Positions 41,055 to 48,114 of a DNA stretch of 48,114 nucleotides are shown piece by piece. A model generated the notes under the pieces. The model was not told the DNA's origin. It searched no databases and worked only from the letters and a program-made list of their open reading frames with translations. The position numbers were made by a program, and so were the translations under genes. This DNA comes from Acidobacteriaceae bacterium (GTDB taxonomy: Bacteria > Actinomycetota > Actinomycetes > Mycobacteriales > Mycobacteriaceae), in the NCBI GenBank assembly GCA_903970215.1, contig CAJCHX010000161.1:1-48114 (forward strand), written 5' to 3'. Numbering within the stretch: the stretch's first letter is position 1; each line of letters starts with the position of its first letter.

Positions 41055-41821
41055 AGGGCGACTATCCGCCCACGCTGCCGCCGGTGAACCACACCGCCCC
41101 GGTTCCGCGGCGGATCCGGGCCCTCCTAGATGGGCACGTGGTCGTGGACACGACGTCGGCGCTGTATCTGTGGGAGTGGTCGCACTACCCGCAGTACTAC
41201 ATCCCCATCGACGACATCGACCCGACCGTGTTGGTCGACGAGCAGCGCGAGCAGAGACTCAGCCGCGGCACTGCCCGCCGCTACGCCCTGCAGGTGGGTG
41301 ACGTGGTCAGGCCCGCGGCGCTGCGGGTCTACGGCGGCGACGCCACGGTCGAGGGACTGGCCGGCCGGGCCCGGTTCGAATGGGACGCCCTCGATGCGTG
41401 GTTCGAGGAGGACGAGCAGGTCTTCGTCCACCCCCGCGACCCCTACACTCGCGTCGACGCGCTGCGCTCCACTCGCACCGTGCGCGTCGAACTCGACGGC
41501 GTGATCCTGGCCGAATCGGCCTCACCGGTGCTGGTGTTCGAGACTGGGCTGCCCACCCGCTATTACCTCAACCGCACCGAGATCGACTTCACCCACCTCA
41601 GTCCCACCGAGACGGTGACCGCCTGCCCGTACAAGGGCACCACAAGCGGCTACTGGACCGTACGGCTCGGTGATGCGACGTACGCCGACATCGCCTGGGC
41701 CTACGACTTCCCGACCCGCCAACTCTCACCGATTGCCGGTCTCGTCGCGTTCTACAACGAGAAAGTCGACACCTACCTCGACGGCCGTCTACTTGACCGG
41801 CCGGTCACCCACTTCTCCTGA
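41051..41821 (+). CDS. Double DUF427-domain protein
   Basis: The 256-residue product contains two DUF427 beta-rich units. The first is around VRALLDGHVVVDTTSALYLWE-like sequence at residues 15-60, and the second is around VELDGVILAESASPVLVFE (~145-165). FTHLSPTETVTACPYKGTTSGYWT is the signature of the family. No enzymatic activity is established for DUF427. The GTG at 41051 overlaps the anti-sigma stop. It is probably an effector of the sigma operon rather than a regulator. Confidence 0.82.
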   Translation: MKGDYPPTLPPVNHTAPVPRRIRALLDGHVVVDTTSALYLWEWSHYPQYYIPIDDIDPTVLVDEQREQRLSRGTARRYALQVGDVVRPAALRVYGGDATVEGLAGRARFEWDALDAWFEEDEQVFVHPRDPYTRVDALRSTRTVRVELDGVILAESASPVLVFETGLPTRYYLNRTEIDFTHLSPTETVTACPYKGTTSGYWTVRLGDATYADIAWAYDFPTRQLSPIAGLVAFYNEKVDTYLDGRLLDRPVTHFS

Positions 41822-41827
41822 CCAACC

Positions 41828-41841
41828 CCGCCCCGGGGCGG
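41828..41841. repeat. Perfect 14-bp palindrome at the DUF427 / peroxiredoxin-fragment junction
   Basis: CCGCCCCGGGGCGG lies 7 bp after the DUF427 stop and abuts the peroxiredoxin fragment. It could be a weak terminator stem or a recombination-prone site. Confidence 0.6.
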
Positions 41842-41886
41842 CCGTGGTGGTGTTCTACCGGGGTGCCTGGTGCCCGTATTGCAAGC
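41838..41886 (+). pseudogene. Peroxiredoxin gene fragment
   Basis: In one frame this stretch reads AAVVVFYRGAWCPYCKL, the redox-active core of an AhpC/TSA-like protein, similar to but diverged from VVLFYRGSWCPYCNAQL in the gene at 38677-39171. No start codon with ribosome site, and no homology before or after, is present. The fragment stops about 14 bp before the end of cyp125 on the opposite strand, marking a truncation junction. Confidence 0.75.
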
Positions 41887-41899
41887 TGTACTCGACGAG

Positions 41900-43123
41900 T
41901 CAGCTGTACTTGACGTGCCAGTGCTTGATGCCGTTGAGCCACCCGGATCGCAGACGCACCGGATCCTCGATCTGCTGCAGGTCCGGCATCACGTCGGCGA
42001 TCGCCTTGAAGATCAGGTCGATCTCGAGCCGGGCGAGGTTGGCGCCCACGCAGTAGTGGGTGCCGGTGCCGCCGAAGCCGACGTGGGGGTTGGGGTCGCG
42101 CGTGATGTCGAACGAGAACGGATCGGCGAACGCGGTCTCGTCGAAGTTCGCGGAGCTGTAGAACATCGCGACCCGCTGCCCCTTCTTGATGTGCGCACCG
42201 CCGAACTCGACGTCCTCCGTCGCTGTTCGCTGGAACGCCGTGACGGGAGTGGCCCAGCGCACGATCTCGTCGGGCGCGGTGCGAGGACGTAGCTCCCGGT
42301 ACAGCTCCCATTGGTCCGGGTGGTCGACGAACGCCTTCATCCCGTGCGAGATGGCGTTGCGGGTGGTCTCGTTACCGGCGACCGCCAGCAGCAGCACGAA
42401 GAAGGCGAACTCGTCGGAGCCGAGTGCTTCGCCGTCGATATCGGCGTTCACCAGCTTCGTGACCAGGTCGTCGACGGGACAGGTACGGCGTTCCTCGGCC
42501 ATGTTCCAGGCGTACCCGACGAACTGGGTCATCGCGGTGACGTACTCACCGTCGTACTCCGGGTCGTCGTACGAGATCATCTGGTTGGACCATTCGAACA
42601 GCTTCATCCGGTCGTCCTGCGGCACGCCGAGCAACTCGGCGATCGCCTGGAGTGGGAGTTCGCACGCGACCTGCTGTACGAAGTCTCCGCCGCCGGCGGC
42701 GCGCGCCTCGGTGACGATCCGCTCCGCTCGTTCGGTGAGCGCGGCGCGCAAACTCTCGACGGCCTTGGGGGTGAATCCGCGGGAGACGATCCGGCGGCTC
42801 TTGGTGTGCTGCGGCGGATCCATGTTGAGCAACAGAGACCGCTGCATGTCGATCTGGTCGCGCGTGATGTCGCCGTTGAACCGGACGATCGCACCGTTCT
42901 CCCAGGACGAGAAGATCTTCGGGTTCTTCGAGATCTCTTTGACGTCCTCGAGACGGGTGACCACCCAGTAGCCGCCGTCGTCGAAGCCACTCACCCCGGC
43001 AGGCTGCTCGTTCCACCAGACCGGAGCGGTTCGGCGTAGTCCGGCGAACTCCTCGATCGGCTTGCGCTGCGCCCACAGATCGGGGTCGGTGAAGTCGAAT
43101 CCTCGGGGGAAGGACACCGTCAC
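41900..43123 (-). CDS. cyp125: Steroid C26-hydroxylase cytochrome P450 CYP125
   Basis: The 407-residue P450 matches M. tuberculosis CYP125 (Rv3545c), which oxidises the C26 methyl of cholesterol or cholestenone to the acid. FPRGFDFTDPDLWAQRKPI, LLLNMDPPQHT, RIVSRGFTPKAV and CELPLQAIAELLGVPQDDR are conserved. AGNETTRNAI is the I helix, RWATPVTAFQRTA and FGGTGTHYCVGANLAR supply the heme Cys ligand, and RLRSGWLNGIKHW follows. GTG 43123 is chosen for the AGGAG 10 nt upstream; a GTG at 43153 would lie inside the operator. The usual downstream igr genes are absent. Confidence 0.93.
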   Translation of the reverse strand: MTVSFPRGFDFTDPDLWAQRKPIEEFAGLRRTAPVWWNEQPAGVSGFDDGGYWVVTRLEDVKEISKNPKIFSSWENGAIVRFNGDITRDQIDMQRSLLLNMDPPQHTKSRRIVSRGFTPKAVESLRAALTERAERIVTEARAAGGGDFVQQVACELPLQAIAELLGVPQDDRMKLFEWSNQMISYDDPEYDGEYVTAMTQFVGYAWNMAEERRTCPVDDLVTKLVNADIDGEALGSDEFAFFVLLLAVAGNETTRNAISHGMKAFVDHPDQWELYRELRPRTAPDEIVRWATPVTAFQRTATEDVEFGGAHIKKGQRVAMFYSSANFDETAFADPFSFDITRDPNPHVGFGGTGTHYCVGANLARLEIDLIFKAIADVMPDLQQIEDPVRLRSGWLNGIKHWHVKYS

Positions 43124-43145
43124 GGCCCTCACGCTCCTGCCTTGT

Positions 43146-43159
43146 TGGAACACGTTCTA
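43146..43159. promoter_or_regulatory. KstR operator between cyp125 and fadA5
   Basis: TGGAACACGTTCTA fits every fixed position of the KstR box (TnnAACnnGTTnnA). A plus-strand -10 like TACATT (43161-43166) follows immediately, which would start the fadA5 message about 85 nt before its GTG. Confidence 0.87.
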
Positions 43160-43198
43160 GTACATTGAAGCACATCCGAGGCGTGATCGAGACGTTGA

Positions 43199-44419
<1,221 letters not shown>

Positions 44420-44473
44420 CTGCGCCACAACGATATCCGAGCGCCATAACCGAGTCTTGAGAAGGGGCATGCC

Positions 44474-45457
44474 ATGCGAGTCGCCGTCACCGGGGCCGCC
44501 GGCTTCGTCGGGACCAATCTGATCGAGCGGCTGGTGACCGACGGCCATGACGTGGTGGCGGTCGACCGTGTGCGGAGCCGAGGTGCGGCAGCGCGGCGCG
44601 TCTCGTGGGTGTCGGCCGACGTGCTCGATCCCACCTCGATGCGGTCGGCTCTGCGGGGCGTGGAGGTGGTGTTCCACTTGGTCGCCGCCATCACTCTGCG
44701 AATGCAGGACGACCGGGCCTGGAGGCTTAACACCGAGGGGGTGCGGACCGTGTCCCGCGCTGCACTGGATGTCGGCGTCCGGCGATTCGTGCACCTGAGC
44801 TCGGTGCACGCCTTCGACCAGGACCGAGCGCGGCTGATGAGCGAGGCCACCCCGCGGTCGGACCGCCCCGAGATCCCCGTGTACGACCGCTCCAAGTGGG
44901 CCGGTGAGCAGGAGTTGGCGGGAGTGGTCGCCGACGGCCTGGACGCCACGGTGTGCAACCCGACGGGAATCTGGGGCCCGTGCGACTTCGGCGCGCCGCT
45001 GTCCCGGTTGAACGGGCTCGCCCGCTCCGCGGCGGCCGGGCGGGTTCCGGTGTTCATCGGCCGGGCGGGCTTCGACCTGGTGGACGTGCGGGACGTGGTG
45101 TCGGGTCTGGTGCTCGCGGCAGAGAAGGGCCGCACCGGCGAGAACTACCTGCTGGGCGGCGAGTACCGGCCACTGATCGACTTCATGCGGCTCAACGCCG
45201 CAGCGGCCGGCCGTCGCGGCCCACTGGTGGGGCTCCCGCTGGGCGCACTCAAGGCCGCGATGCCGCTGCTCGAGCCGATCGGTGCGAGATTCGACTCGGA
45301 CATCGTGTCGAAGGCCGCGATCGGTCCGCTGCTCGCATCGCCGATCGTGGACTGTTCGAAGGCGCGGCGCGAGTTGGGGTACCGCCCCCGCTCGATGGAG
45401 GAGTCCGCGCGGGACCTGGTGGCCTTCCTCAATCGGGCGGGTCGGCTGGCCGCCTGA
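44474..45457 (+). CDS. NAD(P)-dependent epimerase/3-beta-HSD-like extended SDR
   Basis: The 327-residue extended SDR has TGAAGFVGTNLIERL at the N-terminus, VVFHLVAAITL, LSSVHAFD (catalytic Ser) and YDRSKWAGE (YxxxK). CNPTGIWGPCD and DLVDVRDVVSGLV follow. It resembles dihydroflavonol reductase/3-beta-hydroxysteroid dehydrogenase-type enzymes. It follows fadA5 by 54 bp with an AGAAGGGG site, so it probably belongs to the same transcript. A hydroxysteroid or side-chain hydroxy/keto substrate is plausible. M. tuberculosis has ddn (Rv3547) at this position instead. Confidence 0.83.
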   Translation: MRVAVTGAAGFVGTNLIERLVTDGHDVVAVDRVRSRGAAARRVSWVSADVLDPTSMRSALRGVEVVFHLVAAITLRMQDDRAWRLNTEGVRTVSRAALDVGVRRFVHLSSVHAFDQDRARLMSEATPRSDRPEIPVYDRSKWAGEQELAGVVADGLDATVCNPTGIWGPCDFGAPLSRLNGLARSAAAGRVPVFIGRAGFDLVDVRDVVSGLVLAAEKGRTGENYLLGGEYRPLIDFMRLNAAAAGRRGPLVGLPLGALKAAMPLLEPIGARFDSDIVSKAAIGPLLASPIVDCSKARRELGYRPRSMEESARDLVAFLNRAGRLAA

Positions 45458-45471
45458 TCCGGCGCGCCTGA

Positions 45472-46389
45472 TCAGGCCCCGTACACCGGCTCCGGCGCGG
45501 GGGCTTCGGCCAGTAGTTCGCGCACCACCGGCCCGAGCTCGGCCGGATCCCAGCGAGCGCCCTTGTCGCGTACCGGGCCGTGCCGCCATCCCTGCGCGAC
45601 CGAGACTCGGCCCCCGTCGACCTCGAACACGCGGCCCGTCACACCGGCCGACTCGGCGCTGCCGAGCCACACTACGAGCGGCGCGACGTTCTCCGGAGCC
45701 ATCGCGTCGAATCCGGTTGCGGGGGCTGCCATGTCATCGGCGAAGGTGGCCTCGGTCATCCGGGTCCGGGCGGCAGGGGCGATGGCGTTGACCGTCACGC
45801 CGTAGCGGGACAGCTCGGCGGCCGCATTGACGGTGAGCGCCGCGATGCCCGCCTTGGCAGCCGCATAGTTTCCCTGCCCGATGCTGCCGAGCAATCCGGC
45901 ACCCGAACTGGTGTTGATGACGCGCGCATCGGGGGTCCGGCCGGCCTTGGCCTCGGCGCGCCAATGTTCGGCGGCATGCCGGAGCGGGGCGAAGTGCCCC
46001 TTGAGGTGCACGCGGATCACTGCATCCCACTCGGCCTCGCCCATGGTGAACAGCATGCGGTCCCGCAGGAATCCGGCATTGTTGACCAGCACGTCGAGCC
46101 GACCGAAAGTGTCCACGGCGCAGTCGATCAGCGACCGGGCGCCGGCCCAGTCGGCCACATCGTCGGTATTGGCGACCGCCCGGCCGCCGGCCGCGACGAT
46201 CTCGTCGACCACCTGCTGTGCGGGCCCCTTCGCCGACGTGGCGTCGCGCCCGCTGCCATCGAGGCCGACGCCGATGTCGTTCACCACGACCGCGGCCCCC
46301 CCGGTCGCGAATGCGAGCGCGTGCGCCCGCCCGATTCCCCGGCCTGCGCCGGTCACCACGGCCACCCGGCCGTCGACGATCCCCGTCAT
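45472..46389 (-). CDS. SDR oxidoreductase, Rv3548c-like (KstR2 region)
   Basis: The 305-residue SDR has GAGRGIGRAHALAFA and VNDIGVGLDGSG, a longer first loop typical of the hydroxyacyl-CoA/MFE-2-like SDRs. NNAGFLRDRMLF, INTSSGAGLLG (Ser) and YAAAKAGIAALT (YxxxK) follow. The C-terminal tail is about 50 residues longer than a minimal SDR. In M. tuberculosis the homologue Rv3548c is paired with Rv3549c next to echA20. The ATG at 46389 overlaps the stop of the partner SDR (ATGA). It is assigned to ring C/D catabolism by context. Confidence 0.83.
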   Translation of the reverse strand: MTGIVDGRVAVVTGAGRGIGRAHALAFATGGAAVVVNDIGVGLDGSGRDATSAKGPAQQVVDEIVAAGGRAVANTDDVADWAGARSLIDCAVDTFGRLDVLVNNAGFLRDRMLFTMGEAEWDAVIRVHLKGHFAPLRHAAEHWRAEAKAGRTPDARVINTSSGAGLLGSIGQGNYAAAKAGIAALTVNAAAELSRYGVTVNAIAPAARTRMTEATFADDMAAPATGFDAMAPENVAPLVVWLGSAESAGVTGRVFEVDGGRVSVAQGWRHGPVRDKGARWDPAELGPVVRELLAEAPAPEPVYGA

Positions 46390-47186
46390 GGTCGCTCCCC
46401 TGTCGTCGGACGTTCCTTCGGCGTCGCGGCCGCCAGGTATGCGGGGCGTTCGCCGCCGCCGTGCACGGCCAGGGTCGCGCCGCTCACGTAGGACGCCAGC
46501 GGCGACGAGAGGAAGGCGGCACAAGCGCCGATCTCGTCGGGCTCCGCGAGTCGGCCCAGCGGCACCGTCGCACCCACGGCCGCGACGGCGGCCTCGTCGC
46601 CGTAGTGCAACACGGCGTTCTCGGTGCGCACCATTCCCACGTCCAACGCATTGACCCGCACGCGCGGCGCCCACTCGATGGCCAGGCTGGTCGTGAGGTT
46701 GTCCAGCCCTGCCTTCGCGGCTCCATAGGCCGCCGTTCCCGGCGACGGCCGGGTGCCGCTCACGCTCGAGATGTTCACGATGGCCCCACCCGAATCCTGT
46801 TGCTGCATCACCGCGTTCGCGCATTGAGCGACGTGCAGAGGAGCCAGCAGGTTGAGCGCGAGCACCCGCTCGTGGAACCGCGGAGACGCGGTGGCGGCGG
46901 CGGCGAACGGCGCCCCGCCGGCGTTGTTGACCAGTACGTCGAGGCGACCGTGCCGGTCCGCGACAGTCGCGATCAGTCGCGCCGCCTGCTCGGTGTCGCG
47001 GACGTCGCAGGGGAGGAAGCCGGCGGTCGTCCCGGCTACGGCGATGGGCTCCGCGGGCTCGTGCCGCGCGCAGGTGATGACCGTTGCGCCGCACCGGAGG
47101 AAGGCGCGTGTGATGCCCGCGCCCACCCCGCGCACTCCCCCGGTCACCAGCACTACCGAACCCCGCAGATCAAGGTCGAGCGTCAC
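46386..47186 (-). CDS. SDR oxidoreductase, Rv3549c-like (KstR2 region)
   Basis: The 266-residue classical SDR has LVTGGVRGVGAGITRAF, LVNNAGGAPF, VNISSVSGTRPSPG (Ser) and YGAAKAGLDNLT (YxxxK). The GTG at 47186 has an AAGGAG site 9 nt upstream. It is the first gene of the minus-strand pair, divergent from echA20 around a KstR2-like site. It probably acts on hydroxy/keto intermediates of the HIP degradation pathway. Exact substrate is not known. Confidence 0.83.
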   Translation of the reverse strand: MTLDLDLRGSVVLVTGGVRGVGAGITRAFLRCGATVITCARHEPAEPIAVAGTTAGFLPCDVRDTEQAARLIATVADRHGRLDVLVNNAGGAPFAAAATASPRFHERVLALNLLAPLHVAQCANAVMQQQDSGGAIVNISSVSGTRPSPGTAAYGAAKAGLDNLTTSLAIEWAPRVRVNALDVGMVRTENAVLHYGDEAAVAAVGATVPLGRLAEPDEIGACAAFLSSPLASYVSGATLAVHGGGERPAYLAAATPKERPTTGERP

Positions 47187-47258
47187 GTTTCGTCGGCTCC
47201 TTCTCGGGTGTGCCGGGTCGTCGTCGGCCGGCCTCGCGTTACGGTCCCCAACGTACCA

Positions 47259-47272
47259 AGCAAGTGCTAGGT
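47259..47272. promoter_or_regulatory. KstR2-like operator between the SDR pair and echA20
   Basis: AGCAAGTGCTAGGT matches the KstR2 box (AnCAAGnnCTTGnT) except for one base in the right half (CTAG for CTTG). It lies centrally between the divergent starts at 47186 and 47304, as expected for a shared operator. Confidence 0.68.
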
Positions 47273-47303
47273 TTGGGGGCGTTACCGACCCGAGGAGGCG
47301 CCG

Positions 47304-48080
47304 ATGCCGGGAGTCGCTGTATCCGAGCCCGAGCCGCACATCCGCGTCGTCACCGTCGACGCACCGCCCGTCAACGCGCTGACGGTGCAGGGCTGGTTCG
47401 ATCTGGCCGAGGCCGTACGAGGTTGCGGCGCCGATGCCGACGCGCACGTGGTGGTCCTGCGCGCCGAGGGGCGCGGATTCAATGCCGGCGTGGACATCAA
47501 GGAGATGACATCCACACCTGGGTACTCGGCGCTGATCGGCGCGAATCATGGCTGCGCTGCGGCCTTCTCGGCCGTATACGACTGCGCGGTCCCGGTGATC
47601 GCCGCCGTCCAGGGGTTCTGCCTGGGCGGCGGAATCGGCTTGGTCGGCAACTCCGACGTCGTGATCGCGTCCGACGATGCGACTTTCGGCCTCCCCGAAG
47701 TGGATCGGGGCGCCCTCGGCGCCGCGACCCATCTCGCGCGGCTGGTCCCCCAGCACCTCATGCGGACGCTCTACTTCACGGCCGGCACCGTCACCGCGGC
47801 GCAGCTGCACCACCACGGGTCGGTCTTCCAGGTGGTGCCGCGGGCCGAACTCGACGATGCGGCGCTCGCCGTCGCCCGCCGGATCGCGGCCAAGGACACC
47901 CGCGTGATCCGGAAGGCGAAGGAGGCCATCAACGGCATCGACCCGGTGAACGTGCACACCAGCTACCGGTATGAGCAGGGATTCACGTTCGAGCTCAACC
48001 TCGCGGGCTATTCGGACGACCATCGGCGGGCCTTCGTCCAGAACGGGCGCCCGGCCGCAGTGAACGAGAAGGGACAGTAG
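47304..48080 (+). CDS. echA20: Steroid ring-opening crotonase EchA20
   Basis: The 258-residue crotonase-superfamily enzyme matches EchA20 (Rv3550), which hydrolytically opens the last steroid ring (ring D in current schemes) of the HIP-derived bicyclic CoA ester. GFNAGVDIKEMTSTPGY, AAFSAVYDCAVPVIAAVQGF, LGGGIGLVGNSDVVIA, TFGLPEVDRGALGAATHLAR and a C-terminal SYRYEQGFTFELNLAG are diagnostic. The start ATG has a GAGGAGG site 6 nt away. The next gene, ipdA, begins immediately after the stop with no spacer. Confidence 0.93.
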   Translation: MPGVAVSEPEPHIRVVTVDAPPVNALTVQGWFDLAEAVRGCGADADAHVVVLRAEGRGFNAGVDIKEMTSTPGYSALIGANHGCAAAFSAVYDCAVPVIAAVQGFCLGGGIGLVGNSDVVIASDDATFGLPEVDRGALGAATHLARLVPQHLMRTLYFTAGTVTAAQLHHHGSVFQVVPRAELDDAALAVARRIAAKDTRVIRKAKEAINGIDPVNVHTSYRYEQGFTFELNLAGYSDDHRRAFVQNGRPAAVNEKGQ

Positions 48081-48114
48081 GTGCCCGACAAGCGCATGAC
48101 CGCCGACGACGTGG
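48081..48114 (+). CDS. ipdA: IpdA, CoA-transferase-like ring-C hydrolase alpha subunit, 5' end only
   Basis: A GTG directly follows the echA20 stop and begins MPDKRMTADDV, matching the opening of IpdA (Rv3551, MPDKR). IpdA with IpdB opens ring C after EchA20. Only 11 codons are in the window, so assignment rests on this start and the conserved order echA20-ipdA-ipdB. Confidence 0.8.
   Translation, partial: MPDKRMTADDV

Overview
The window is high-GC, gene-dense actinobacterial DNA. Gene content, GTGA/ATGA overlaps and many GTG starts point to the mycolic-acid-containing Mycobacteriales (Gordonia, Rhodococcus, Tsukamurella or Williamsia type). Genus cannot be fixed from the sequence alone. 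Both ends and much of the middle belong to a cholesterol/steroid catabolic regulon. Recognisable homologues of the Mycobacterium tuberculosis KstR set are a fadE27-type acyl-CoA dehydrogenase, fadD17, the Rv3520c LLM enzyme, fadD19, echA19, the Rv3521-ltp4-ltp3 set, cyp125 and fadA5. Homologues of the KstR2 set are two Rv3548c/Rv3549c-like SDRs, echA20 and ipdA. Five 14-bp sites of the KstR type (AAC-N2-GTT core) and one KstR2-like site (CAAG-N2-CTTG type) lie in the matching intergenic gaps.

Layout. 1-6.2 kb: fadE fragment, GMC oxidoreductase and fadD17 in one operon, then a divergent pair of aldehyde dehydrogenase and LLM oxidoreductase around two operators. 6.2-9.9 kb: small membrane/stress proteins (DUF6131, CsbD), a TetR regulator, an N-terminally truncated shikimate dehydrogenase and an alpha/beta hydrolase lacking its nucleophile. 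10-20.6 kb: an apparent catabolic module with an NCS1 permease, gluconate-2-dehydrogenase subunit 3-like protein, GMC oxidoreductase, creatininase-family hydrolase, SDR, sugar-nucleotide-type epimerase, agmatinase-family ureohydrolase and two PucR regulators. 20.5-23.7 kb: a divergent PAS-GGDEF / EAL pair and small hypotheticals. 23.8-33 kb: steroid side-chain activation and cleavage genes (PPOX, nitronate monooxygenase-like, fadD19, echA19, fadD8-like ligase, DUF35 protein, ltp4, ltp3).

33.6-41.9 kb is a mosaic of intact genes and gene stubs: a response-regulator start, a GT2 with two internal deletions, a methyltransferase start joined to a PQQ-propeller end, a frameshifted small gene and a peroxiredoxin fragment. 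Intact genes between them are a polytopic membrane protein, DUF2064, a haloalkane dehalogenase, a peroxiredoxin, an SDR and an ECF sigma/anti-sigma/DUF427 operon. The mosaic abuts the 3' end of cyp125, where M. tuberculosis carries fadE28-fadE29-chsH1-chsH2-ltp2. The last 6 kb return to steroid genes (cyp125, fadA5, epimerase, SDRs, echA20, start of ipdA).

Together the steroid genes cover C26 oxidation (CYP125), CoA activation (FadD19, FadD17), beta-oxidation and thiolysis or aldol cleavage of the side chain (FadE, EchA19, FadA5, Ltp3/Ltp4), and entry into C/D-ring opening (EchA20, IpdA). No tRNA, rRNA, CRISPR array or recognisable transposase was seen.
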